Origin: Clostridiales bacterium
Lineage (GTDB): Bacteria; Bacillota; Clostridia; Clostridiales; Clostridiaceae
Assembly (NCBI GenBank): GCA_012519845.1
Contig: JAAYPK010000019.1
Coordinates: 17,583 to 81,582, forward strand
Direction: 5' to 3'
DNA length: 64,000 bases
Below the pieces are notes generated by a model. That model worked only from the letters and a program-made list of their open reading frames with translations, searched no databases and was not told the origin of the DNA. How positions within the stretch are numbered: the first letter of the stretch is position 1; the number at the start of each line of letters is the position of its first letter. Below, piece by piece: positions 43,529 to 52,613 of the stretch. The position numbers and the translations under genes were made by a program.

Positions 43529-44869
43529 CTAAGCTAACATATTTATATTACTTATTTCTTCTTCTTCCTCTAAAATTTCATCTGTACTAATTTCTGAGAT
43601 TCTACTACTTTCTGTAGCGTTTTTTCTATCTTCCTCACTACCTTTAAATGGATTGTTAGAAGAAGTTTGATCCTTAAAAAATGTAGTATCTTCGTATAGT
43701 GATATATCTACATTTTGGATTTTTATATTTTGCTCTCCTAAATATTTTTTTATGTTTTCTAGATTTTGAGAAATTAAATTATAAGTGTCTTTAGAGGATG
43801 CCTTTAACTCAGCTCTTGTAGTCCCTTCCTCTTGAATAATTTTAATAACCATTTCCCCTAATTCTTTAGGATTAATTCTAACCATCAGCTCTTTTATTCC
43901 ATTGTTTGACATATATTTTATATTTTTAACAATATCCTCAGCCATAGTTTGTCTATTTATAGAATGTACTTCAGTAATATTTTCAGCTTTATTTACATTA
44001 TTATTTATCAAAGTAAACTTGCTACTTACATTGTCTCCATCATTTAAAATATTCTTTAAAATCTTTTCTTCTTTTTCTATGCTTTTACTAAAATTATTCT
44101 TTTCTTCTGGAGCTTCTTCACTATTACTTTCCTTTGAAACTATTACTTCATTTTCTTCAACATTATCTGTAATAACTTTTGATGTTGTTATAGCATTATT
44201 TTTTTCATTATCATTTGTGTTGCTTATTTTAGAATTTATTTTCTTTAATAGATTTGTTAATTCGTCTAATTTACTTTCTACATTTTCATTTGTCAGTACT
44301 TTTTCGCTGTTTGTATCTGCTTTTAACAAATCAACTGTATTTTGAAGTTCTTTATTTATTTCAGTAATTTCAACATTGTCTACATTATTTGTAATGATGT
44401 TTTTAATTTCATCTAAATTATTTGTATCAAATAAATCTAAAAATGAGTCTATAACATTTTTATTTTGGTCTTGAGTATCATTTATTACTTCATCAAATGC
44501 TGATAATTTTCCATTTATTTCACTTAATAGATTTTGTAATTCATTTTTAAGATTGTCTGTATTAATGCTACTGTTAGATATTACATCATTTATATCTTTA
44601 ACAAGATTACTTAGTAACTGAATTAATGTATCTATTGACTCAGTACTATCACTATTACATTCATCAGCTTCATCAACATTTTGATCTTCTTTACTTTCTA
44701 CTTTATTGTTCTTAATATTTGTACTTTTACTTATCACAACATTTTTATTATTATCTATTTTATCTTTTAAAACTATGTCAAACTTGTTCTTCTTTGTATT
44801 TTTAGTAGTTACCTTAGTATCATTAGAATTAATTGATTCTATTAACTTATTATAATAATTCACCTTCAC
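43529..44869 (-). CDS. fliK: Flagellar hook-length control protein FliK
   Basis: A 446-residue protein. Residues 1-290 are an Asn/Lys/Asp/Ser-rich flexible ruler with little conservation. The C-terminal FliK domain (about 320-410) shows MVRINPKELGEMVIKII and the substrate-switch helix region. It measures hook length and triggers the FlhB switch. The ATG overlaps the fliJ stop by 4 bases (ATGA). Its ruler must match a hook made of an unusually large FlgE. Confidence 0.9.
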   Translation of the reverse strand: MKVNYYNKLIESINSNDTKVTTKNTKKNKFDIVLKDKIDNNKNVVISKSTNIKNNKVESKEDQNVDEADECNSDSTESIDTLIQLLSNLVKDINDVISNSSINTDNLKNELQNLLSEINGKLSAFDEVINDTQDQNKNVIDSFLDLFDTNNLDEIKNIITNNVDNVEITEINKELQNTVDLLKADTNSEKVLTNENVESKLDELTNLLKKINSKISNTNDNEKNNAITTSKVITDNVEENEVIVSKESNSEEAPEEKNNFSKSIEKEEKILKNILNDGDNVSSKFTLINNNVNKAENITEVHSINRQTMAEDIVKNIKYMSNNGIKELMVRINPKELGEMVIKIIQEEGTTRAELKASSKDTYNLISQNLENIKKYLGEQNIKIQNVDISLYEDTTFFKDQTSSNNPFKGSEEDRKNATESSRISEISTDEILEEEEEISNINMLA

Positions 44870-45318
44870 TTTTTCTCACCTCCTTTCAAGTTATTTCTTA
44901 TGTATCCGTAAAGAGCAAACTCATCATTATTTATCTGTTCAATTCTATTTTGCTCTTTAATAAATTCCTCACATTTCTTTTCCTTTAATCTAGAAACTGT
45001 TTTTCTATCTTTTTGCTTTTCTTTTAAATCTAATCTTCTTACTTCTAATTCTCTTGACTTAATTACCAATTCTTTTTCTTTATTCTTAATTCCACCTTGT
45101 AGTGCAAATAAATAATTTCTTTTTATCTTTTGATAAATTACGTCTTCACCAGGCTTAATACCCTTATATTTGTTATAGCTATCTTTAAGATTATTTAATT
45201 CTTCCTCTGTTTTCATTTTTTCTTCTTTACTTTTAGAAAACTTTCTTTTACTTTCTTCTTCTCTGTCCTCTCTTATTTCAAGTAACTTTTCTAAAGAAAA
45301 TTTATATGCTACAGCCAT
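44866..45318 (-). CDS. fliJ: Flagellar export protein FliJ
   Basis: A 150-residue, almost wholly coiled-coil, highly charged protein beginning YKFSLEKLLEIREDREEE, typical of FliJ, the central stalk of the FliI ATPase ring. It lies 11 bases after fliI and overlaps fliK. Confidence 0.88.
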   Translation of the reverse strand: MAVAYKFSLEKLLEIREDREEESKRKFSKSKEEKMKTEEELNNLKDSYNKYKGIKPGEDVIYQKIKRNYLFALQGGIKNKEKELVIKSRELEVRRLDLKEKQKDRKTVSRLKEKKCEEFIKEQNRIEQINNDEFALYGYIRNNLKGGEKK

Positions 45319-45329
45319 TTAAAATCCTC

Positions 45330-46637
45330 CTATCCTTGAAACATTGAAATTAATCTTTTAATTGTTTCATCAAAACCAGATTTTTCATTTATACCTTGCT
45401 TTAAGAAATTCTCAATTACATCGTAAAAACTTATAGCCATATCAATTTTTTTATTGCTTCCCTTTACATATGCACCAATATTTATCAAGTCTTCTGATTC
45501 TTTATATGTTGCAAGTAGATCTCTAGCAATAGAAGCTGCGCTTTTATGATTTTCCTCCGCTATTTGAGACATTAATCTACTAACACTGTTTAAAATATCA
45601 ATTGCTGGATAATGATTTTTATGAGCTAGATCTCTAGAAAGAACAATATGTCCATCAAGAATACCTCTTACAGCATCTGCAATTGGTTCATTAAAATCAT
45701 CTCCGTCAACAAGAACTGTATAAAAAGCTGTAATGGATCCTTTATCAGATGTTCCTGACCTTTCCATCAATTCAGGGAGCTTAGCAAAAACTGATGGGGT
45801 ATATCCTTTTGTTGCAGGCGGTTCTCCAATTGCTAGTCCTACTTCTCTTTGAGCCATAGCAAATCTAGTTACAGAATCCATCATCAATATTACTTTTTTG
45901 CCTTTATCTCTAAAATATTCAGCTATTGCTGTAGCAGTTAATGCACCTTTAATTCTTATTAAGGCTGGTTTATCAGATGTAGCACATACAACAACTGATT
46001 TTTTCATTCCTTCTTCCCCTAAATCTTTCTCAATAAATTCAAGAACTTCCCTGCCTCTTTCACCAATTAACGCAATTACATTAACTTCCGCCTTAGCTTC
46101 TCTTGCAATCATTCCTAAAGTAGTACTTTTACCAACTCCACTTCCTGCAAATATACCTATTCTTTGTCCTTCCCCTACAGTTAAAAAACCATCAATAGCT
46201 CTTACCCCTGTAGGCATAACTTCTGTTATTCTTTTTCTTGTTAATGGATCTGGTGGTTGATTTTCTAATGGATATCCTTCTCCAGTTAGCTCTTCCTTAC
46301 TATTTAACTCATTGCCTAATCCATCTAAAACTTTTCCAAGCAATTTAGTTGAACATTGGACTTCTAAAGGCCTATTTTGTGGTATAACTTTACATCCTGG
46401 TGCAATACCCTTAAGCTGATCAAGAGGCATTAAAATAACAAAATCTTCTTTAAACCCAACAACTTCGCAATTTATTTTTTCATTATTTAAGTTATAAATT
46501 ATACAAAGTTCTCCTACAAAAGATTTAATACCTTGCACTTCGATTGTTAATCCTATTACATTCCTTACTATTCCTTCTGTGTAAAGAGTTCTGGTATCCT
46601 TTACTTTTTTCTTTAATTCCTCAAAATCTATATCCAT
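45330..46637 (-). CDS. fliI: Flagellum-specific ATP synthase FliI
   Basis: A 435-residue F1-beta-like ATPase. Walker A is GIFAGSGVGKSTTLG, Walker B is VILMMDSVTRFAMAQREVGLA. It energises unfolding and delivery of export substrates. The start at 46637 is favoured: GAGG stands six bases upstream, whereas the in-frame ATG at 46649 lacks a good site. It follows fliH closely. Confidence 0.95.
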   Translation of the reverse strand: MDIDFEELKKKVKDTRTLYTEGIVRNVIGLTIEVQGIKSFVGELCIIYNLNNEKINCEVVGFKEDFVILMPLDQLKGIAPGCKVIPQNRPLEVQCSTKLLGKVLDGLGNELNSKEELTGEGYPLENQPPDPLTRKRITEVMPTGVRAIDGFLTVGEGQRIGIFAGSGVGKSTTLGMIAREAKAEVNVIALIGERGREVLEFIEKDLGEEGMKKSVVVCATSDKPALIRIKGALTATAIAEYFRDKGKKVILMMDSVTRFAMAQREVGLAIGEPPATKGYTPSVFAKLPELMERSGTSDKGSITAFYTVLVDGDDFNEPIADAVRGILDGHIVLSRDLAHKNHYPAIDILNSVSRLMSQIAEENHKSAASIARDLLATYKESEDLINIGAYVKGSNKKIDMAISFYDVIENFLKQGINEKSGFDETIKRLISMFQG

Positions 46638-46652
46638 TTCATACCTCATATC

Positions 46653-47444
46653 TTAGTCCAGTAGTGCTTTTTTTATTTTTTCCATGCCAACATCATATCC
46701 AACTTTAATTTTTCCAGATTTTTTTTCAATTATTGCATTACCAGCTTCCATATCATTATCAACTATAATAAATATTTCACCTTTAATATTATAAGTTGTT
46801 TTCCAAAGTGAAATATTATTTCTTAGTTCTTCCTCATGTTTAGAGTTGCACTTAACTATAACATTCTCCTCACCTTTTGAAAGTTCAATTGCTTCTTCTA
46901 CCAGATTGTTTATTCCTGTCTTTTTAATTATCTCTTTTTTCAATATTTTCTCTGCTATTGAAATTGCAAGATCTAATATTTCTCCTTTTTTACTGTCCAA
47001 ATAATCCTCATAATCTTTTCTTGCATCCTTTAGTATATTTTCTGCATTTTCTTTTAATTCATTAGCTTCTCTTTCAGCCTCTGGAAGACAACTTTCATAA
47101 GCTTCCTTTTTCCCGTCCTCATGACCATTTCTAACCCCTTCTTCATATCCTTTTTCATATGCTTCTTTTTCAATTGCTACTGCTTTTTCTTTTGCTTCTG
47201 CCATTAATGAGTCTTTATTTTTTTGTGCTTCTTGAATTATTTTAGTTCCTATTGATTTATAATTTTCAAGCATCTTTTCTGCTTCTTCTATTGTTAGCTG
47301 AATTTTTTCTTCTATTTTTTCCTTTTCTTCTTCATTCTCAACTATTATTGGTTCTTCCTTTGGGAATTCATATTCTGTTGAAATTATTACCTTTTTTTCA
47401 CTTATTTTTTTAGGATTTTTAATTATATTACATGATGATAGCAT
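46653..47444 (-). CDS. fliH: Flagellar assembly protein FliH
   Basis: A protein of about 263 residues with a long central coiled coil (residues 45-150, containing a GYEEGVRNGHEDGKKE glycine-spaced stretch typical of FliH) and a C-terminal domain (DLAISIAEKILKKEI). It regulates FliI and links it to the C-ring. The reading overlaps the 3' end of fliG; an ATG at 47444 with GAGGTGGAG before it is preferred over a GTG at 47453. Confidence 0.88.
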   Translation of the reverse strand: MLSSCNIIKNPKKISEKKVIISTEYEFPKEEPIIVENEEEKEKIEEKIQLTIEEAEKMLENYKSIGTKIIQEAQKNKDSLMAEAKEKAVAIEKEAYEKGYEEGVRNGHEDGKKEAYESCLPEAEREANELKENAENILKDARKDYEDYLDSKKGEILDLAISIAEKILKKEIIKKTGINNLVEEAIELSKGEENVIVKCNSKHEEELRNNISLWKTTYNIKGEIFIIVDNDMEAGNAIIEKKSGKIKVGYDVGMEKIKKALLD

Positions 47445-48447
47445 CTTCTCCACCTCTAGATATAATTATTTCGCCTGCATCATCTAACCTTCTAATAATA
47501 GCAACAATTTTTTGTTGTGCTTTTTCTACATCCATTAGTCTTACAGGTCCTAAGAATTCCATATCTTCTTTTAATGAAGCAGCAGCTCTCTTTGATTGAT
47601 TCTTATAAATAACTTGAGCCACTTCTTCAGAACATCCTTTAAGAGCAAGTGCAAGTTCTTTTGCTTCAACTTCTCTAAGAATTCTTTGAATAGATATATC
47701 ATCAAGAGTAATAATATCTTCAAATACAAACATAGAGCTTTTAACTTTATCAGCTAATTCTGCATCTTCTCTTTCTAGGCTTTCAGTAATATTCTTTTCA
47801 GTTGTTCTATCAACTTGATTTAATATTCCTACTAATGCTTCTACGCCACCTAAGCCTGTCATTTCAGTTCTTACAACTGAAGATAACTTACTTTCAAGAA
47901 CTTTTTCTATTTCTTTTATAACCATTGGTGAAGTATTACTTAATGTAGCAATTCTATATGCAACTTCACTTTGTGTTTCCTCTGGTAATTCAGCCATAAC
48001 TTGAGCCGCCTTTTCTGGTTGCAAATAACAAAGAATAAGAGCTATTGTTTGTGGCTGTTCTGAAATAATAACATTTAATAATTGGTTTGGATCTGCCTTT
48101 CTTGCGATAGCAAACGGTCTATATTGTTGAGTTGCCTCAGTAACCTTATCCAATATTTCCATTGCTCTTTGTTGCCCTAGAGCCTTAGCTAACAAGTTTT
48201 TAGCATATTCCATACCACCCTCAAGTAAGTAGTCTCGAGCTTTATTAATTTGTAAGAATTCATCTAGTATATTTTGTCTTTGTTCTGAATTTACAGATGT
48301 AATATTTGCTATTTCGTATGTAATTCTTTGTATTTCATTTTCCGGTAGTCTTTTTAAGATTCCTGAAGATGCTTCTGGACCAAGGGTAATGAAGAGAATA
48401 GCTGCTTTTTGTACCCCGGTTAATTTATCATTTACTTCCTTAGCCAC
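47428..48447 (-). CDS. fliG: Flagellar motor switch protein FliG
   Basis: A 339-residue protein with N-terminal, middle (EHPQ-like EQPQTIALILCYLQPEKAAQVM) and C-terminal domains; the C-terminal charged helix that meets MotA is present (DDISIQRILREVEAKELALAL). The start is placed at the GTG at 48447 (MAKEVNDKL), since AGAGGTGA lies five bases before it; a GTG at 48456 overlaps the Shine-Dalgarno. It binds the MS ring via FliF, whose gene is just upstream. Confidence 0.95.
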   Translation of the reverse strand: MAKEVNDKLTGVQKAAILFITLGPEASSGILKRLPENEIQRITYEIANITSVNSEQRQNILDEFLQINKARDYLLEGGMEYAKNLLAKALGQQRAMEILDKVTEATQQYRPFAIARKADPNQLLNVIISEQPQTIALILCYLQPEKAAQVMAELPEETQSEVAYRIATLSNTSPMVIKEIEKVLESKLSSVVRTEMTGLGGVEALVGILNQVDRTTEKNITESLEREDAELADKVKSSMFVFEDIITLDDISIQRILREVEAKELALALKGCSEEVAQVIYKNQSKRAAASLKEDMEFLGPVRLMDVEKAQQKIVAIIRRLDDAGEIIISRGGEDAIIM

Positions 48448-48452
48448 TCTTA

Positions 48453-50042
48453 TCACCTCTCATTTTCATTTAGCCAAGATTTAATTATTTCTACAACTTG
48501 TTCAGGTTTTTCCTTAGCATATTTCTTTATTTCTTCTTCAATATGACTACTTTCATTTGTCACCTCAAAATCAATTGGTTCATACTGCTGAGTTACATCA
48601 TTATCATCATCTATTACTACATCTAATAATGACTCATCATCTTCATTATCTTCGTTTTCTTCTTCATTTTTATTGTTACGTCTTCTAATAATTAATGCTA
48701 CTACAATACCAGCAATTATTATTAATGCTATTACACTTGCAATTATTATTTTATTTCTTTTACTATCTTCAATTGATTTATTATATTCATCTAGTTGAGC
48801 TTGAATTTCATCACTTGCAGAAGGATCAAATTTTATTCCAACTACAGATATATCGTCTGCTCTTTCAGTATTAAAACCTGTTGCAGCTTTGACTGCATTT
48901 TCAAATGCTTTTTGTGTATCATCATCTAGTATTCCATCAATAAAGACTGATACTGTCATTCTCCTAATTTCACCTGGTGCCTTAACAGTTTCTGTTGTCT
49001 TCTTACTATGATCATAATTATCAATTTGATGTTCACTACTTGATGTGGTTGTACTACCATCTTCATTAATTGTATTGCTCATGTTATCATCCACTGGGCT
49101 TGAAGAAGTAGCACCGCCATTTGTAGTATTATATTCTTTAGTAGTTTCTTGGCTAATTAATGTTTTATTTGGATCGATTTCATATTCACTTATTTTTTGC
49201 GAATCAAAATTGAAATCAACATTAACCTCAGCTTCAACTTTTCCATTACCAACTACAGGTTCTAATAAATCCTTTACTTTCTTTGATAATTTTTCTTCAT
49301 ATTCAGCTTCTTTTTTATAATGATCAGTAACTGCTTGCGATGTTGCGCTTGGATCAGTAGTTTCATCATCACTATTTTCTGCCTTAATATCTTTTGATAA
49401 CAAATTGCTGTTTGTATCTAATACTGCAATATTTTCTACTGGTATATTATCTGTACTTACAGAAACATAAGAAACAATTGCTGACACCTGATCATTTGAT
49501 AATTTTTTACCTGCTTTAAGTTCTAATATTACAGAAGCACTTCCTTCTGTTTTATCCTTTGCAAAAACAGAATCAGTAGCTTGATTAATCATTACTTTAC
49601 AATTTTCTACTTGGTCAATAGTCTTAATACCCTTTTCTAGTTCACCCTGAATCATTCTAACTTGTTTGATTTTAAATTCCTCATCAGTCATTCCAAATGA
49701 ACTGCTATCATCCATAAGTTCATACCCTTTACTTGCAGATGACAAATTAGGTGCTAATTCCATTCTTAATTTGTCTACTTCACTTTTTAATACATAAATA
49801 CTGTTCCCTTGTACTTTGTAGTCAACCTTACTATCTTCCAAACTACTAATAACTGTTTGAGAATCAACAGTATCTAAGTTATTAAATAAAACTTCGTATT
49901 TCCCTGACATTGAAAAAATTATTGCACTAATTATAGCTATTAAGATGGCTGCTGCTGCTACAATTATGGCTATCTTTATAGTTTTACTAAAAGATTTGAA
50001 TTTTTCCAAAAGCTTTTTAAATACCTCTGAAAGCTTCTTCAT
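48453..50042 (-). CDS. fliF: Flagellar MS-ring protein FliF
   Basis: A 529-residue protein with two membrane helices (about residues 24-44 and 435-455), a periplasmic-side YscJ/FliF ring-building region (residues 50-220), a central Ser/Thr-rich stretch and a C-terminal cytoplasmic tail that binds FliG (ENPEQVVEIIKSWL-like end). It is the platform of the basal body. It follows fliE by 18 bases. Confidence 0.95.
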   Translation of the reverse strand: MKKLSEVFKKLLEKFKSFSKTIKIAIIVAAAAILIAIISAIIFSMSGKYEVLFNNLDTVDSQTVISSLEDSKVDYKVQGNSIYVLKSEVDKLRMELAPNLSSASKGYELMDDSSSFGMTDEEFKIKQVRMIQGELEKGIKTIDQVENCKVMINQATDSVFAKDKTEGSASVILELKAGKKLSNDQVSAIVSYVSVSTDNIPVENIAVLDTNSNLLSKDIKAENSDDETTDPSATSQAVTDHYKKEAEYEEKLSKKVKDLLEPVVGNGKVEAEVNVDFNFDSQKISEYEIDPNKTLISQETTKEYNTTNGGATSSSPVDDNMSNTINEDGSTTTSSSEHQIDNYDHSKKTTETVKAPGEIRRMTVSVFIDGILDDDTQKAFENAVKAATGFNTERADDISVVGIKFDPSASDEIQAQLDEYNKSIEDSKRNKIIIASVIALIIIAGIVVALIIRRRNNKNEEENEDNEDDESLLDVVIDDDNDVTQQYEPIDFEVTNESSHIEEEIKKYAKEKPEQVVEIIKSWLNENER

Positions 50043-50060
50043 TTATAGCACTCCTTACTA

Positions 50061-50378
50061 TTACAGTTGCATCTTAATTATTTCGTCATATGCACTCAAT
50101 AACTTATTTCTTACTTGTACTGCATATTGCAAGGAAATTTTTGCTTCTTCACCTGCAAGCATTACCTCTGCAATATCAGCATCCCCACCTTTAATAAATG
50201 TTTCTGTTGCCTTTTCTGCTTCGATTTGTTTGTTATTTATACTATCTAATGAGCTTTTTAATGTATCTGCAAAAGATACCCCTCCATTACTTTCAGTACT
50301 TTTATCCTTTTCTACTTTGTCACTTCCAAAATTAGCTTGAAATATTGATTCACTTGGCACATAACTTTCTACTCTCAT
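50061..50378 (-). CDS. fliE: Flagellar hook-basal body complex protein FliE
   Basis: A 105-residue protein with the FliE pattern SFADTLKSSLDSINNKQIEAEKATETF and a C-terminal VMLAGEEAKISLQYAVQVRNKLLSAY. It is the MS-ring-to-rod adapter and the first exported substrate. It lies 11 bases after flgC. Confidence 0.94.
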   Translation of the reverse strand: MRVESYVPSESIFQANFGSDKVEKDKSTESNGGVSFADTLKSSLDSINNKQIEAEKATETFIKGGDADIAEVMLAGEEAKISLQYAVQVRNKLLSAYDEIIKMQL

Positions 50379-50389
50379 TTATCCCACTC

Positions 50390-50794
50390 CTATTTCCCAA
50401 TCTCTAATGCTTTTAAAAACATATTTTTATTTGCTGTTAATGTATCTACATTTGCCTCATAGGATCTAGTAGATGCTATCATGTCAGCCATTTCATTTAA
50501 TATATTTACATTAGGATAAGTAACATAACCATTCTCATCTGCATCTGGATGTGTAGGGTCATATACTTTTCTAAGTTCTGATTCATCATCTATAATTTCT
50601 GTTGCCGTTACTCCTATTGGATTTTTTGCTGCATCATAAGCTTCTTTAAAGCATGCAACTTTTCTTATATATGGTCCACCTTCATCTGTTCTTGTTGTTT
50701 GAGCATTAACCATATTTGATGTTATTGTGTCCATTCTTAACCTTTCAGCAGAAAGACCACTTGCACTAATTCTCATTGAAGAAAATGTATTCAT
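50390..50794 (-). CDS. flgC: Flagellar basal-body rod protein FlgC
   Basis: A 134-residue proximal rod protein: N-terminal [20 protein letters not shown] and C-terminal [21 protein letters not shown]. It follows flgB by 2 bases. The normal FlgC length is about 135-150. Confidence 0.95.
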   Translation of the reverse strand: MNTFSSMRISASGLSAERLRMDTITSNMVNAQTTRTDEGGPYIRKVACFKEAYDAAKNPIGVTATEIIDDESELRKVYDPTHPDADENGYVTYPNVNILNEMADMIASTRSYEANVDTLTANKNMFLKALEIGK

Positions 50795-50796
50795 AG

Positions 50797-51210
50797 TTAA
50801 TTACCTCCACTAATTACATATTTAATATTGCTTAATTTTGAATTTGCGCTTTGGATTAAAGCATTATACTTTAATGTATTAGCTGCTTGATTAACCTTTT
50901 CAACCTCTAAGTCAACATTATTCCCATCTGTTCTCATACTTGTACTTTCATCTCTTTCTACAGTTATATTTCCTTCAGAAGTGTTTTTGCCAGAAATATG
51001 TTTTTCATTTGTAATCTTTAGTCCTAAATTATCTTCTGTCTTACCATTTAAGTTTTCTTCAAAGACTACATTGAATCTTTTATAGTCTTTTGTATTAATA
51101 TTTGCAATATTGTTAGATATAGCTTCTGCTCTAATAGTTGATGCCTTAATTCCTTCTTTAATCAAACCATAATTCTCCGAATCTAATCCTACAATTGATG
51201 TTACAGACAT
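50797..51210 (-). CDS. flgB: Flagellar basal-body rod protein FlgB
   Basis: A 137-residue proximal rod protein with [26 protein letters not shown] and a C-terminal [19 protein letters not shown]. It is the first gene of the 25-kb flagellar operon. The ATG has GGAGGTG seven bases upstream. The leader of about 60 bases holds an 8-bp stem (ATTAGATT with AATCTAAT). Confidence 0.95.
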   Translation of the reverse strand: MSVTSIVGLDSENYGLIKEGIKASTIRAEAISNNIANINTKDYKRFNVVFEENLNGKTEDNLGLKITNEKHISGKNTSEGNITVERDESTSMRTDGNNVDLEVEKVNQAANTLKYNALIQSANSKLSNIKYVISGGN

Positions 51211-51275
51211 ATTACACCTCCACTTAATATTTTTTGTATATATATTTTATTAGATTAAATCTTACTATAAATCTA

Positions 51276-51304
51276 ATTATAAATTAGTATAATGGTATTT
51301 TCTA
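51276..51304 (-). promoter_or_regulatory. Sigma-A-like promoter of the flagellar operon
   Basis: Minus strand TAGAAA (51299-51304), 17 bases, TATAAT (51276-51281), a perfect -10 with a moderate -35. It is about 65 bases upstream of flgB. No c-di-GMP riboswitch, sigma-28 box or long flanking inverted repeats (as in switchable C. difficile flgB) are seen. Confidence 0.55.
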
Positions 51305-51361
51305 GTTAGTTTACTGTCGAAAAACCAAAATTCATAGTTATTTAACAAGTCTGTTCATAAT

Positions 51362-51381
51362 TTGACTTTCCTTGACTTTCC
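51362..51381. repeat. Tandem decamer upstream of the flgB promoter
   Basis: TTGACTTTCC occurs twice in direct tandem (51362-51371 and 51372-51381), about 60 bases upstream of the flgB -35. It could be a double half-site for an activator or repressor; it may equally be a chance duplication. Confidence 0.4.
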
Positions 51382-51440
51382 TTATGTAAATACTGGAATA
51401 CACTATTTTTATTTGATATTTTTTACTAATTTTATAAACT

Positions 51441-51469
51441 AAAAAATAGATGGATTTTTATTCCATCTA
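51441..51469 (-). terminator. Terminator of the flagellin gene, overlapping its stop codon
   Basis: TAGATGGA (minus strand, from 51469; its TAG is the stop) pairs with TCCATCTA (51447-51454) across a 7-base loop, followed by T6. Overlap with the stop codon leaves almost no 3' untranslated RNA. Confidence 0.88.
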
Positions 51470-52330
51470 CCTTCTAAGATTCTCCAATATTCGCAATGCA
51501 TTCATTGGTAAATTATTACTTTGGGCAATTAATGCCATTGAACTGTCATTAATTATTTGAGTCCTTGCTAATTCTACCACTTCTTCACCTATGTCAGCAT
51601 CAGCTATACGACTTTGAGCATTTTGGGTGTACTGTTCAATAGCCTCACTATTGTCACCTGTACTGTCTAACCTATTAGCTATAGCACCTAACTTACTTCT
51701 TATTTCAGCTACTGTTTTAACTGCACTTTTTACTGTATTAATACCTTTAGAAGCATTTTCTTCTGATGTTAAATCTAAATCAGATATTTTATTTCCTAAT
51801 TCATCTTTTAAGCTTGATGGTAAAACATTATAAATTGGTATCCTAGTACTTTCTCCAACCATTGTACCTACTTGATTTTCTCTAAATACTGGATACTTAT
51901 TATTAGTAACTCTTTCATCACCTATTATTTTTATTCCATTAAACTCTGTGTTATTTGCTAAATCTGTTAAATTACCTTTTAACTGTTCTATTTCCTCTTG
52001 AATTGCCAATCTGTCATTCTCACTCTTTGTTCCATCTGCTGCACTGACAGCTAATTCATTCATTCTAGATAGAATATTGTTTGCCTCTTGAAGTGCTCCA
52101 TCTGCAGTTTGTATCATAGAAACAGAATCCTGTATGTTTTTCTGTGCAGCTTGCAAACTCTTTATTTGTATTTTCATTAAATCGCTTTGTCCTATTTTAT
52201 TAGGATTATCCTTAGCAGATTTAACCTTTAATCCTGAGCTTATTTTACCCATTACACTAGAACTTGCGTTTAAATTTTTCTTGTACACATTATATGCACT
52301 TAGAGAATTCATATTATGGTTTAATCTCAA
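51467..52330 (-). CDS. Flagellin, short form (D0-D1 core)
   Basis: A 287-residue flagellin: N-terminal MRLNHNMNSLSAYNVYKKN, SGLKVKSAKDN, and ADGALQEANNILSRMNELAV; C-terminal RIADADIGEEVVELARTQII and NNLPMNALRILENLR. Residues about 140-185 form a minimal variable region, so D2/D3 domains are absent. The ILSRMNEL-type region is where TLR5 contacts lie in other flagellins. The start is a TTG at 52330 with AAGGAG nine bases upstream. It probably is the filament subunit or a minor one; the gene is cotranscribed with yjfB from a sigma-D-like promoter, beside the glycosylation genes. Confidence 0.92.
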   Translation of the reverse strand: MRLNHNMNSLSAYNVYKKNLNASSSVMGKISSGLKVKSAKDNPNKIGQSDLMKIQIKSLQAAQKNIQDSVSMIQTADGALQEANNILSRMNELAVSAADGTKSENDRLAIQEEIEQLKGNLTDLANNTEFNGIKIIGDERVTNNKYPVFRENQVGTMVGESTRIPIYNVLPSSLKDELGNKISDLDLTSEENASKGINTVKSAVKTVAEIRSKLGAIANRLDSTGDNSEAIEQYTQNAQSRIADADIGEEVVELARTQIINDSSMALIAQSNNLPMNALRILENLRR

Positions 52331-52347
52331 TTTATACCACTCCTTAT

Positions 52348-52527
52348 TTATACAGTAGAATCAACATTGTTTCCAAGGTAAGGATCAAATGAATTATTGT
52401 CAATCATTTTTGACAAAGCGCTTATTGATTCTTCAGTATTATTCATAGTAAGTTTTAATAGTGAAGTTCCAACATTTGTCATAACTTTTTCTTGGCTTAA
52501 TGCCATTGATAAACTTGCTATATCCAT
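52348..52527 (-). CDS. YjfB family putative motility protein (59 aa)
   Basis: An ATG at 52527 with AGAGGTG five bases upstream opens a 59-codon frame starting MDIASLSMALSQEKVM. It continues with NVGTSLLKLTMNNTEE and ends FDPYLGNNVDSTV. This matches the small YjfB (PF14070) motility-protein pattern. It lies 17 bases before the flagellin TTG, sharing the same sigma-D-like promoter. The function of the family is not known. Confidence 0.85.
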   Translation of the reverse strand: MDIASLSMALSQEKVMTNVGTSLLKLTMNNTEESISALSKMIDNNSFDPYLGNNVDSTV

Positions 52528-52559
52528 ACAAACACCTCTTTTATTTAACCTTATTCTAA

Positions 52560-52586
52560 TTATCGTAGAATAAAAAATTCTCTTAA
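52560..52586 (-). promoter_or_regulatory. Sigma-D (sigma-28)-like promoter of yjfB-flagellin
   Basis: Minus strand -35 TTAA/TAAG (52582-52586) and -10 TACGATAA (52560-52567) with 14-15 bases between. The Bacillus sigma-D consensus is TAAA, 15 bases, GCCGATAT; the CGATA core is kept. It lies about 33 bases upstream of the yjfB ATG. sigD is in this window. Confidence 0.65.
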
Positions 52587-52593
52587 ATTAATT

Positions 52594-52607
52594 TTTTGTT
52601 AACAAAA
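52594..52607. promoter_or_regulatory. Perfect 14-base palindrome next to the sigma-D-like promoter
   Basis: TTTTGTTAACAAAA lies 8 bases upstream of the -35 region and just after the aminotransferase stop codon. It could be an operator for the flagellin unit or part of a weak terminator for the glycosylation genes. Confidence 0.45.
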
Positions 52608-52613
52608 TACGAA

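Noticed and set aside
51211..51466. c-di-GMP riboswitch or invertible flagellar switch upstream of flgB, as in C. difficile
   Set aside because: There is no GEMM aptamer consensus, the leader is short, and no pair of long inverted repeats flanks the promoter. Only a small 8-bp stem and a tandem decamer are present.
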